64,000 nucleotides of DNA from Gordius sp. MW1 (lineage: Eukaryota > Nematomorpha > Gordioida > Gordea > Gordiidae). The DNA lies in assembly GCA_964036665.1 (NCBI GenBank), contig OZ038526.1:13516001-13580000 (forward strand). Direction: 5' to 3'. A program made the translations under genes and the position numbers. Numbering within the stretch: position 1 is the first letter of the stretch; each line of letters begins with the position of its first letter. Of the stretch, positions 26,388-38,900 are shown piece by piece. The notes under the pieces were generated by a model. That model was given only the letters and a program-made list of their open reading frames with translations. It was not told the origin of the DNA and did not search any database.

Positions 26388-29300
26388 AATAAAACGTTGT
26401 CTTTTGTCAAAATGATATTTCTCGCAGCTTCTTTTCGGAAGTCAATCGAGGATAATAGGATTCTCAAATTGGCTTACTTTTATATATTTTTTCATGCTCT
26501 TTCACATAGAATCGAAAAAAATAAATATTTTTACCTCAAAATTTTTCACATATTTTTCTTTGAACCGTATTCATCCGATGAAAGTTGTCGTTTTCAGACG
26601 TGGTTTCTATGATCCCAAGTAAAAATTTATCAGAATTTAAAAACTATTACTTTGAAATCATGATCGCATAGAGCAGTTTTCAAAAATTAAGCACTCACGT
26701 TGCGATACAACAAACTAATCGCAACAATAAAACGTTGTCTTTTGTCAAAATGATAGTTCTCGCGTCTTAAAACCTCTTTTCGGAAGTCAATCGAGGATAA
26801 TAGGATTCTCAAATTGGCTTACTTATATTTTTTCATGCTCTTTCACATAGAATCGAAAAAAATAAATATTTTTACCTCAAAATTTTTCACATATTTTTCT
26901 TTGAACCGTTTTCATCCGATGAAAGTTGTCGTTTTCAGACGTGGTTTCTATGATCCCAAGTAAAAATTTATCAGAATATGAAAACTAATACTTTGAAATC
27001 ATGATCGCATAGAGCAGTTTTCAAAAATTAAGCACTCACGTTGCGATACAACAAACTAATCGCAACAATAAAACGTTGTCTTTTGTCAAAATGATAGTTC
27101 ACGCGTCTTAAAACCTCTTTTCGGAAGTCAATCGAGGATAATAGGATTCTCAAATTGGCTTACTTATATTTTTTCATGCTCTTTCACATGGAATCGAAAA
27201 AAATAAATATTTTTACCTCAAAATTTTTCACATATTTTTCTTTGAACCGTATTCATCCGATGAAAGTTGTCGTTTTCAGACGTGGTTTCTATGATCCCAA
27301 GTAAAAATTTATCAGAATCTAAAAACTATTACTTTGAAATCATGATCGCATATAGCAGTTTTCAAAAATTAAGCACTCACGTTGCGATACAACAAACTAA
27401 TCGCAACAATAAAACGTTGTCTTTTGTCAAAATGATATTTCTCGCAGCTTCTTTTCGGAAGTCAATCGAGGATAATAGGATTCTCAAATTGGCTTACTTT
27501 TATATATTTTTTCATGCTCTTTCACATAGAATCGAAAAAAATAAATATTTTTACCTCAAAATTTTTCACATATTTTTCTTTGAACCGTATTCATCCGATG
27601 AAAGTTGTCGTTTTCAGACGTGGTTTCTATGATCCCAAGTAAAAATTTATTAGAATTTAAAAACTATTACTTTGAAATCATGATCGCATATAGCAGTTTT
27701 CAAAAATTAAGCACTCACGTTGCGATACAACAAACTAATCGCAACAATAAAACGTTGTCTTTTGTCAAAATGATATTTCTCGCAGCTTCTTTTCGGAAGT
27801 CAATCGAGGATAATAGGATTCTCAAATTGGCTTACTTTTATATATTTTTTCATGCTCTTTCACATAGAATCGAAAAAAATAAATATTTTTACCTCAAAAT
27901 TTTTCACATATTTTTCTTTGAACCGTATTCATCCGATGAAAGTTGTCGTTTTCAGACGTGGTTTCTATGATCCCAAGTAAAAATTTATCAGAATTTAAAA
28001 ACTATTACTTTGAAATCATGATCGCATAGAGCAGTTTTCAAAAATTAAGCACTCACGTTGCGATACAACAAACTAATCGCAACAATAAAACGTTGTCTTT
28101 TGTCAAAATGATAGTTCTCGCGTCTTAAAACCTCTTTTCGGAAGTCAATCGAGGATAATAGGATTCTCAAATTGGCTTACTTTTATATATTTTTTCATGC
28201 TCTTTCACATAGAATCGAAAAAAATAAATATTTTTACCTCAAAATTTTTCACATATTTTTCATTGAACCGTATTCATCCGATGAAAGTTGTCGTTTTCAG
28301 ACGTGGTTTCTATGATCCCAAGTAAAAACTTATCAGAATCTAAAAACTATTACTTTGAAATCATGATCGCATAGAGCAGTTTTCAAAAATTAAGCACTCA
28401 CGTTGCGATACAACAAACTAATCGCAACAATAAAACGTTGTCTTTTGTCAAAATGATAGTTCTCGCGTCTTAAAACCTCTTTTCGGAAGTCAATCGAGGA
28501 TAATAGGATTCTCAAATTGGCTTACTTATATTTTTTCATGCTCTTTCACATAGAATCGAAAAAAATAAATATTTTTACCTCAAAATTTTTCACATATTTT
28601 TCTTTGAACCGTTTTCATCCGATGAAAGTTGTCGTTTTCAGACGTGGTTTCTATGATCCCAAGTAAAAATTTATCAGAATATGAAAACTAATACTTTGAA
28701 ATCATGATCGCATAGAGCAGTTTTCAAAAATTAAGCACTCACGTTGCGATTCAACAAACTAATCGCAACAATAAAACGTTGTCTTTTGTCAAAATGATAG
28801 TTCACGCGTCTTAAAACCTCTTTTCGGAAGTCAATCGAGGATAATAGGATTCTCAAATTGGCTTACTTATATTTTTTCATGCTCTTTCACATGGAATCGA
28901 AAAAAATAAATATTTTTACCTCAAAATTTTTCACATATTTTTCTTTGAACCGTATTCATCCGATGAAAGTTGTCGTTTTCAGACGTGGTTTCTATGATCC
29001 CAAGTAAAAATTTATCAGAATCTAAAAACTATTACTTTGAAATCATGATCGCATATAGCAGTTTTCAAAAATTAAGCACTCACGTTGCGATACAACAAAC
29101 TAATCGCAACAATAAAACGTTGTCTTTTGTCAAAATGATATTTCTCGCAGCTTCTTTTCGGAAGTCAATCGAGGATAATAGGATTCTCAAATTGGCTTAC
29201 TTTTATATATTTTTTCATGCTCTTTCACATAGAATCGAAAAAAATAAATATTTTTACCTCAAAATTTTTCACATATTTTTCTTTGAACCGTATTCATCCG

Positions 29301-29786
29301 ATGAAAGTTGTCGTTTTCAGACGTGGTTTCTATGATCCCAAGTAAAAATTTATTAGAATTTAAAAACTATTACTTTGAAATCATGATCGCATATAGCAGT
29401 TTTCAAAAATTAAGCACTCACGTTGCGATACAACAAACTAATCGCAACAATAAAACGTTGTCTTTTGTCAAAATGATATTTCTCGCAGCTTCTTTTCGGA
29501 AGTCAATCGAGGATAATAGGATTCTCAAATTGGCTTACTTTTATATATTTTTTCATGCTCTTTCACATAGAATCGAAAAAAATAAATATTTTTACCTCAA
29601 AATTTTTCACATATTTTTCTTTGAACCGTATTCATCCGATGAAAGTTGTCGTTTTCAGACGTGGTTTCTATGATCCCAAGTAAAAATTTATCAGAATTTA
29701 AAAACTATTACTTTGAAATCATGATCGCATAGAGCAGTTTTCAAAAATTAAGCACTCACGTTGCGATACAACAAACTAATCGCAAC
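26388..29786 (+). repeat. M5-rich four- and five-monomer units (1358 and 1703 bp)
   Basis: Monomers start at 26388 (M5), 26726 (M3), 27067 (M4), 27408 (M5), 27746 (M5), 28084 (M6), 28429 (M3), 28770 (M4), 29111 (M5) and 29449 (M5). Counting from the M5 at 26050, the order is M5-M5-M3-M4 (1358 bp), then M5-M5-M6-M3-M4 (1703 bp), then M5-M5-M6 leading into the next block. The tttattagaattt variant in the M5 pairs (about 27645 and 29348) ties the last two units together as a recent duplication. Confidence 0.9.
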
Positions 29787-32493
29787 AATAAAACGTTGTC
29801 TTTTGTCAAAATGATAGTTCTCGCGTCTTAAAACCTCTTTTCGGAAGTCAATCGAGGATAATAGGATTCTCAAATTGGCTTACTTTTATATATTTTTTCA
29901 TGCTCTTTCACATAGAATCGAAAAAAATAAATATTTTTACCTCAAAATTTTTCACATATTTTTCATTGAACCGTATTCATCCGATGAAAGTTGTCGTTTT
30001 CAGACGTGGTTTCTATGATCCCAAGTAAAAACTTATCAGAATCTAAAAACTATTACTTTGAAATCATGATCGCATAGAGCAGTTTTCAAAAATTAAGCAC
30101 TCACGTTGCGATACAACAAACTAATCGCAACAATAAAACGTTGTCTTTTGTCAAAATGATAGTTCTCGCAGCTTAAAACCTCTTTTCGGAAGTCAATCGA
30201 GGATAATAGGATTCTCAAATTGGCTTACTTTTATATATTTTTTCATGCTCTTTCACATAGAATCGAAAAAAATAAATATTTTTACCTCAAAATTTTTCAC
30301 ATATTTTTCTTTGAACCGTATTCATCCGATGAAAGTTGTCGTTTGATCCCAAGTAAAAATTTATCAGAATTTAAAAACTATTACTTTGAAATCATGATCG
30401 CATAGAGCAGTTTTCAAAAATTAAGCACTCACGTTGCGATACAACAAACTACTCGCAACAATAAAACGTTGTCTTTTGTCAAAATGATAGTTCTCGCGTC
30501 TTAAAACTTCTTTTCGGAAGTCAATCGAGGATAATAGGATTCTCAAATTGGCTTACTTTTATTTATTTTTTCATGCTCTTTCACATAGAATCGAAAAAAA
30601 TAAATATTTTTACCTCAAAATTTTTCACATATTTTTCTTTGAACCGTATTCATCCGATGAAAGTTGTCGTTTGATACCAAGTAAAAATTTATCAGAATCT
30701 AAAAACTATTACTTTGAAATCATGATCGCATAGAGCAGTTTTCAAAAATTAAGCACTCACGTTGCGATACAACAAACTAATCGCAACAATAAAACGTTGT
30801 CTTTTGTCAAAATGATAGTTCTCGCGTCTTAAAACTTCTTTTCGGAAGTCAATCGAGGATAATAGGATTCTCAAATTGGCTTACTTTTATTTATTTTTTC
30901 ATGCTCTTTCACATAGAATCGAAAAAAATAAATATTTTTGCCTCAAAATTTTTCACTTATTTTTCTTTGAACCGTATTCATCCGATGAAAGTTGTCGTTT
31001 TCAGACGTGGTTTTTATGATCCCAAGTAAAAATTTATCAGAATCTAAAAACTAATACTTTAAAATCATGATCGCATAGTGCAGTTTTCAAAAATTAAGCA
31101 CTCACGTTGCGATACAACAAACTAATCGCAACAATAAAACGTTGTCTTTTGTCAAAATGATAGTTCTCGCAGCTTAAAACCTCTTTTCGGAAGTCAATCG
31201 AGGATAATAGGATTCTCAAATTGGCTTACTTTTATATGTTTTTTCATGCTCTTTCACATAGAATCGAAAAAAATAAATATTTTTACCTCAAAATTTTTCA
31301 CATATTTTTCTTTGAACCGTATTCATCCGATGAAAGTTGTCGTTTGATCCCAAGTAAAAATTTATCAGAATCTAAAAACTATTACTTTGAAATCATGATC
31401 GCATAGAGCAGTTTTTAAAAATTAACCACTCACGTTGCGATACAACAAACTAATCGCAACAATAAAACGTTGTCTTTTGTCAAAATGATAGTTCTCGCGT
31501 CTTAAAACCTCTTTTCGGAAGTCAATCGAGGATAATAGGATTCTCAAATTGGCTTACTTTTATATATTTTTTCATGCTCTTTCACATAGAATCGAAAAAA
31601 ATAAATATTTTTACCTCAAAATTTTTCACATATTTTTCATTGAACCGTATTCATCCGATGAATGTTGTCGTTTTCAGACGTGGTTTCTATGATCCCAAGT
31701 AAAAATTTATCAGAATCTAAAAACTATTACTTTGAAATCATGATCGCATAGAGCAGTTTTCAAAAATTAAGCACTCACGTTGCGATACAACAAACTAATC
31801 GCAACAATAAAACGTTGTCTTTTGTCAAAATGATAGTTCTCGCAGCTTAAAACCTCTTTTCGGAAGTCAATCGAGGATAATAGGATTCTCAAATTGGCTT
31901 ACTTTTATATGTTTTTTCATGCTCTTTCACATAGAATCGAAAAAAATAAATATTTTTACCTCAAAATTTTTCACATATTTTTCTTTGAACCGTATTCATC
32001 CGATGAAAGTTGTCGTTTTCAGACGTGGTTTCTATGATCCCAAGTAAAAATTTATCAGAATCTAAAAACTATTACTTTGAAATCATGATCGCATAGAGCA
32101 GTTTTCAAAAATTAAGCACTCACGTTGCGATACAACAAACTAATCGCAACAATAAAACGTGTCTTTTGTCAAAATGATAGTTCTCACAGCTTAAAACCTC
32201 TTTTCGGAAGTCAATCAAGGATAGTAGGATTCTAAATTGGCTTACTTTTATATATTTTTTCATGCTCTTTCACATAGAATCGAAAAAAATAAATATTTTT
32301 ACCTCAAAATATTTCAGATATTTTTCATTGAACCATATTCATCCGATGAAAGTTGTCGTTTTCAGACGTGGTTTCTATGATCCCAAGTAAAAATTTATCA
32401 GAATCTAAAAACTATTACTTTGAAATCATGATCGCATAGAGCAGTTTTCAAAAATTAAGCACTCACGTTGCGATACAACAAACTAATCGCAAC
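29787..32493 (+). repeat. M6-M12 segment, collinear with HOR-E
   Basis: Monomers start at 29787 (M6), 30132 (M7), 30460 (M8), 30788 (M9), 31133 (M10), 31461 (M11, gatgaatgttg), 31806 (M10', full-length with tatatgttttt) and 32151 (M12, aacgtgtc and ctcacagc). The same order occupies positions 3-10 of HOR-E about 16-24 kb to the right, so this block probably shares a common source with HOR-E. The M9 here has a cgcgtctt head instead of cgcagctt, a local variant. Confidence 0.88.
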
Positions 32494-32838
32494 AATAAAA
32501 CGTTGTCTTTTGTCAAAATGATATTTCTCGCAGCTTAAAACCTCTTTTCGGAAGTCAATCGAGGATAATAGGATTCTCAAATTGGCTTACTTTTATATAT
32601 TTTTTCATGCTCTTTCACATAGAATCGAAAAAAATAAATATTTTTACCTCAAAATTTTTCACATATTTTTCTTTGAACCGTATTCATCCGATGAAAGTTG
32701 TCGTTTTCAGACGTGGTTTCTATGATCCCAAGTAAAAATTTATCAGAATCTAAAAACTAATACTTTGAAATCATGATCGCATAGAGCAGTTTTCAAAAAT
32801 TAAGCACTCACGTTGCGATACAACAAACTAATCGCAAC

Positions 32839-33183
32839 AATAAAACGTTGTCTTTTGTCAAAATGATAGTTCTCGCAGCTTAAAACCTCTTTTCGGAAGT
32901 CAATCGAGGATAATAGGATTCTCAAATTGGCTTACTTTTATATATTTTTTCATGCTCTTTCACATAGAATCGGAAAAAATAAATATTTTTACCTCAAAAT
33001 TTTTCACATATTTTTCTTTGAACCGTATTCATCCGATGAAAGTTGTCGTTTTCAGACGTGGTTTCTATGATCCCAAGTAAAAATTTATCAGAATCTAAAA
33101 ACTAATACTTTAAAATCATGATCGCATAGAGCAGTTTTCAAAAATTAAGCAATCACGTTGCGATACAACAAACTAATCGCAAC
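32839..33183 (+). repeat. Representative full-length (345 bp) monomer
   Basis: This copy has none of the subtype deletions and carries the cgcagcttaaaacc head, the full TA-rich stretch near position 100, gaatcggaaaa, and the intact gtcgttttcagacgtgg region near 208. It is a convenient ancestral-like reference from which the 341-, 338-, 328- and 324-bp forms derive by simple deletion. The direction of change is inferred, because the full-length form is the most widespread and is spread over all blocks. Confidence 0.85.
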
Positions 33184-33501
33184 AATAAAACGTTGTCTTT
33201 TGTCAAAATGATAGTTCTCGCAGCTTAAAACTTCTTTTCGGAAGTCAATCGAGGATAATAGGATTCTCAAATTGGCTTACTTTTATATATTTTTTCATGC
33301 TCTTTCACTTAGAATCTGAAAAAATAAATATTTTTACCTCAAAATTTTTCACATATTTTTCTTTGAACCGTATTCATCCGATGAAAGTTGTCGTTTTCAG
33401 ACGTGGTTTCTATGATCCCAAGTAAAAATTTATCAGAATCTAAAAACTATTACTTTAAAATCATGATCGCATAGAGCAGTTTTCAAAAATTAAGCACTCA
33501 C

Positions 33502-33528
33502 GTTGCGATACAACAAACTAATCGCAAC
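33502..33528. other. Dyad at the monomer end: 8-bp arms, 11-nt loop
   Basis: The arms gttgcgat and atcgcaac are perfect reverse complements separated by 11 nt. They occupy positions 319-345 of the monomer, so the element abuts the next copy. It recurs at nearly every monomer end. M7 and X change the base beside the right arm (actactcgc), leaving 7 bp. Copies such as 2053 and 59438 have taaccgc, giving one A-C mismatch. The GTTG and CAAC tetramers of the arms recur in the flanks, so alternative pairings exist. A cruciform or protein-binding role is inference. Confidence 0.75.
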
Positions 33529-33873
33529 AATAAAACGTTGTCTTTTGTCAAAATGATAGTTCTCGCAGCTTAAAACCTCTTTTCGGAAGTCAATCGAAGA
33601 TAATAGGATTCTCAAATTGGCTTACTTTTATATATTTTTTCATGCTCTTTCACATAGAATCGAAAAAAATAAATTTTTTTACCTCAAAATTTTTCACATA
33701 TTTTTCTTTGAACCGTATTCATCCGATGAAAGATGTCGTTTTCAGACGTGGTTTCTATGATCCCAAGTAAAAATTTATCAGAATCTAAAAACTAATACTT
33801 TGAAATCATGATTGCATAGAGCAGTTTTCAAAAATTAAGCACTCACGTTGCGATACAACAAACTAATCGCAAC

Positions 33874-34218
33874 AATAAAACGTTGTCTTTTGTCAAAATG
33901 ATAGTTCTCGCAGCTTAAAACCTCATTTCGGAAGTCAATCGAGGATAATAGGATTCTCAAATTGGCTTACTTTTATATATTTTTTCATGCTCTTTCACAT
34001 AGAATCGAAAAAAATAAATATTTTTACCTCAAAATATTTCAGATATTTTTCATTGAACCATATTCATCCGATGAAAGTTGTCGTTTTCAGACGTGGTTTC
34101 TATGATCCCAAGTAAAAATTTATCAGAATCTAAAAACTATTACTTTGAAATCATGATCGCATAGAGCAGTTTTCAAAAATTAAGCACTCACGTTGCGATA
34201 CAACAAACTAATCGCAAC
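33874..34218 (+). repeat. Chimeric junction monomer of HOR-C (left 35599-type, right M12-type)
   Basis: The left part has cctcatttcgg, cgaggataatagg and ctcaaatt, as in the monomer at 35599. The right part has gaatcgaaaa, aaatatttcagat, tttttcattg and gaaccatattc, as in M12 at 32151. The switch lies between about 33960 and 34006. This is the joint expected from unequal exchange between an M12 monomer and a 35599-type monomer, which would create the 1725-bp duplication. Confidence 0.87.
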
Positions 34219-35943
34219 AATAAAACGTTGTCTTTTGTCAAAATGATATTTCTCGCAGCTTAAAACCTCTTTTCGGAAGTCAATCGAGGATAATAGGATT
34301 CTCAAATTGGCTTACTTTTATATATTTTTTCATGCTCTTTCACATAGAATCGAAAAAAATAAATATTTTTACCTCAAAATTTTTCACATATTTTTCTTTG
34401 AACCGTATTCATCCGATGAAAGTTGTCGTTTTCAGACGTGGTTTCTATGATCCCAAGTAAAAATTTATCAGAATCTAAAAACTAATACTTTGAAATCATG
34501 ATCGCATAGAGCAGTTTTCAAAAATTAAGCACTCACGTTGCGATACAACAAACTAATCGCAACAATAAAACGTTGTCTTTTGTCAAAATGATAGTTCTCG
34601 CAGCTTAAAACCTCTTTTCGGAAGTCAATCGAGGATAATAGGATTCTCAAATTGGCTTACTTTTATATATTTTTTCATGCTCTTTCACATAGAATCGGAA
34701 AAAATAAATATTTTTACCTCAAAATTTTTCACATATTTTTCTTTGAACCGTATTCATCCGATGAAAGTTGTCGTTTTCAGACGTGGTTTCTATGATCCCA
34801 AGTAAAAATTTATCAGAATCTAAAAACTAATACTTTAAAATCATGATCGCATAGAGCAGTTTTCAAAAATTAAGCAATCACGTTGCGATACAACAAACTA
34901 ATCGCAACAATAAAACGTTGTCTTTTGTCAAAATGATAGTTCTCGCAGCTTAAAACTTCTTTTCGGAAGTCAATCGAGGATAATAGGATTCTCAAATTGG
35001 CTTACTTTTATATATTTTTTCATGCTCTTTCACTTAGAATCTGAAAAAATAAATATTTTTACCTCAAAATTTTTCACATATTTTTCTTTGAACCGTATTC
35101 ATCCGATGAAAGTTGTCGTTTTCAGACGTGGTTTCTATGATCCCAAGTAAAAATTTATCAGAATCTAAAAACTATTACTTTAAAATCATGATCGCATAGA
35201 GCAGTTTTCAAAAATTAAGCACTCACGTTGCGATACAACAAACTAATCGCAACAATAAAACGTTGTCTTTTGTCAAAATGATAGTTCTCGCAGCTTAAAA
35301 CCTCTTTTCGGAAGTCAATCGAAGATAATAGGATTCTCAAATTGGCTTACTTTTATATATTTTTTCATGCTCTTTCACATAGAATCGAAAAAAATAAATT
35401 TTTTTACCTCAAAATTTTTCACATATTTTTCTTTGAACCGTATTCATCCGATGAAAGATGTCGTTTTCAGACGTGGTTTCTATGATCCCAAGTAAAAATT
35501 TATCAGAATCTAAAAACTAATACTTTGAAATCATGATTGCATAGAGCAGTTTTCAAAAATTAAGCACTCACGTTGCGATACAACAAACTAATCGCAACAA
35601 TAAAACGTTGTCTTTTGTCAAAATGATAGTTCTCGCAGCTTAAAACCTCATTTCGGAAGTCAATCGAGGATAATAGGATTCTCAAATTGGCTTACTTTTA
35701 TATATTTTTTCATGCTCTTTCACATAGAATCGGAAAAAATAAATATTTTTACCTCAAAATTTTTCACATATTTTTCTTTTAACCGTATTCATCCGATGAA
35801 AGTTGTCGTTTTCAGACGTGGTTTCTATGATCCCAAGTAAAAATTTATCAGAATCTAAAAACTATTACTTTAAAATTATGATCGCATAGAGCAGTTTTCA
35901 AAAATTAAGCACTCACGTTGCGATACAACAAACTATTCGCATC
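34219..35943 (+). repeat. HOR-C copy 2 (5-mer, 1725 bp)
   Basis: Monomers start at 34219, 34564, 34909, 35254 and 35599, each 345 bp. The first four match copy 1 at offset 1725 with essentially no visible differences. The last differs on its right side (gaatcggaaa, cttttaaccg, aaaattatg), which I read as the unduplicated original of the chimera in copy 1. Confidence 0.93.
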
Positions 35944-38900
35944 AATAAAACGTTGTCTTTTGTCAAAATGATAGTTCTCGCAGCTTAAAACCTCTTTTCG
36001 GAAGTCAATCTAGGATAATAGGATTCTCAAATTGGCTTACTTTTATATATTTTTTCATGCTCTTTCACATAGAATCGGAAAAAATAAATATTTTTACCTC
36101 AAAATTTTTCACATATTTTTCTTTGAACCGTATTCATCCGATGAAAGTTGTCGTTTTCAGACGTGGTTTCTATGATCCCAAGTAAAAATTTATCAGAATC
36201 TAAAAACTATTACTTTAAAATTATGATCGCATAGAGCAGTTTTCAAAAATTAAGCACTCACGTTGCGATACAACAAACTAATCGCAACAATAAAACGTTG
36301 TCTTTTGTCAAAATGATAGTTCTCGCAGCTTAAAACCTCTTTTCGGAAGTCAATCGAGGATAATAGGATTCTCAAATTGGCTTACTTTTATATATTTTTT
36401 CATGCTCTTTCACATAGAATCGGAAAAAATAAATACTTTTACCTCAAAATTTTTCACATATTTTTCTTTGAACCGTATTCATCCGATGAAAGTTGTCGTT
36501 TTCAGACGTGGTTTCTATGATCCCAAGTAAAAATTTATCAGAATCTAAAAACTAATACTTTGAAATCATGATCGCATAGAGCAGTTTTCAAAAATTAAGC
36601 ACTCACGTTGCGATACAACAAACTAATCGCAACAATAAAACGTTGTCTTTTGTCAAAATGATAGTTCTCGCAGCTTAAAACCTCTTTTCGGAAGTCAATC
36701 GAAGATAATAGGATTCTCAAATTGGCTTACTTTTATATATTTTTTTATGCTCTTTCACATAGAATCGAAAAAAATAAATATTTTTACCTCAAAATTTTTC
36801 ACATATTTTTCTTTGAACCGTATTCATCCGATGAAAGTTGTCGTTTTCAGACGTGGTTTCTATGAACCCAAGTAAAAATTTATCAGAATCTAAAAACTAT
36901 TACTTTGAAATCATGATCGCATAGAGCAGTTTTCAAAAATTAAGCACTCACGTTGCGATACAACAAACTAACCGCAACAATAAAACGTTGTCTTTTGTCA
37001 AAATGATAGTTCTCGCAGCTTAAAACCTCTTTTCGGAAGTCAATCGAGGATAATAGGATTCTCACATTGGCTTACTTTTATATATTTTTTCATGCTCTTT
37101 CACATAGAATCGGAAAAAATAAATATTTTTACCTCAAAATTTTTCACATATTTTTCTTTGAACCGTATTCATCCGATGAAAGTTGTCGTTTGACGTGGTT
37201 TCTATGATCCCAAGTAAAAATTTATCAGAATCTAAAAACTAATACTTTAAAATCATAATCGCATAGAGCAGTTTTCAAAAATTAAGCACTCACGTTGCGA
37301 TACAACAAACTAATCGCAACAATAAAACGTTGTCTTTTGTCAAAATGATAGTTCTCGCAGCTTAAAACCTCTTTTCGGAAGTCAATCGAAGATAATAGGA
37401 TTCTCAAATTGGCTTACTTTAATATATTTTTTCATGCTCTTTCACATAGAATCGAAAAAAATAAATATTTTTACCTCAAAACTTTTCACATATTTTTCTT
37501 TGAACCGTATTCATCCGATGAAAGTTGTCGTTTTCAGACGTGGTTTCTATGATCCCAAGTAAAAATTTATCAGAATATGAAAACTAATACTTTGAAATCA
37601 TGATCGCATAGAGCAGTTTTCAAAAATTAAGCACTCACGTTGCGATACAACAAACTAATCGCAACAATAAAACGTTGTCTTTTGTCAAAATGATAGATCA
37701 CGCGTCTTAAAACCTCTTTTCGGAAGTCAATCGAGGATAATAGGATTCTCAAATTGGCTTACTTATATTTTTTCATGCTCTTTCACATGGAATCGAAAAA
37801 AATAAATATTTTTACCTCAAAATTTTTCACATATTTTTCTTTGAACCGTATTCATCCGATGAAAGTTGTCGTTTTCAGACGTGGTTTCTATGATCCCAAG
37901 TAAAAATTTATCAGAATCTAAAAACTATTACTTTGAAATCATGATCGCATATAGCAGTTTTCAAAAAGTAAGCACTCACGTTGCGATACAACAAACTAAT
38001 CGCAACAATAAAACGTTGTCTTTTGTCAAAATGATATTTCTCGCAGCTTCTTTTCGGAAGTCAATCGAGGATAATAGGATTCTCAAATTGGCTTACTTTT
38101 ATATATTTTTTCATGCTCTTTCACATAGAATCGAAAAAAATAAATATTTTTACCTCAAAATTTTTCACATATTTTTCTTTGAACCGTATTCATCCGATGA
38201 AAGTTGTCGTTTTCAGACGTGGTTTCTATGATCCCAAGTAAAAATTTATCAGAATTTAAAAACTATTACTTTGAAATCATGATCGCATAGAGCAGTTTTC
38301 AAAAATTAAGCACTCACGTTGCGATACAACAAACTAATCGCAACAATAAAACGTTGTCTTTTGTCAAAATGATAGTTCTCGCGTCTTAAAACCTCTTTTC
38401 GGAAGTCAATCGAGGATAATAGGATTCTCAAATTGGCTTACTTTTATATATTTTTTCATGCTCTTTCACATAGAATCGAAAAAAATAAATATTTTTACCT
38501 CAAAATTTTTCACATATTTTTCATTGAACCGTATTCATCCGATGAAAGTTGTCGTTTTCAGACGTGGTTTCTATGATCCCAAGTAAAAACTTATCAGAAT
38601 CTAAAAACTATTACTTTGAAATCATGATCGCATAGAGCAGTTTTCAAAAATTAAGCACTCACGTTGCGATACAACAAACTAATCGCAACAATAAAACGTT
38701 GTCTTTTGTCAAAATGATAGTTCTCGCAGCTTAAAACCTCTTTTCGGAAGTCAATCGAGGATAATAGGATTCTCAAATTGGCTTACTTTTATATATTTTT
38801 TCATGCTCTTTCACATAGAATCGAAAAAAATAAATATTTTTACCTCAAAATTTTTCACATATTTTTCTTTGAACCGTATTCATCCGATGAAAGTTGTCGT

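Larger units (their letters stand above)
32494..34218 (+). repeat. HOR-C copy 1 (5-mer, 1725 bp)
   Basis: Five monomers of exactly 345 bp start at 32494, 32839, 33184, 33529 and 33874. Private markers match copy 2 at offset 1725: the run aaattttttt (33671 and 35396) with gaaagatgtc and gattgc, gcaatcac (33149), cacttagaatctg (33306), and cctcatttcgg (33921 and 35646). The last monomer is chimeric and marks the duplication junction. Confidence 0.93.

Noticed and set aside
33232-33256. CENP-B box in ttttcggaagtcaatcgagg
   Set aside because: Against the NTTCGNNNNANNCGGGN core, only TTCG and one other base match; the central A and most of CGGG are absent. The reverse strand gives no better match.
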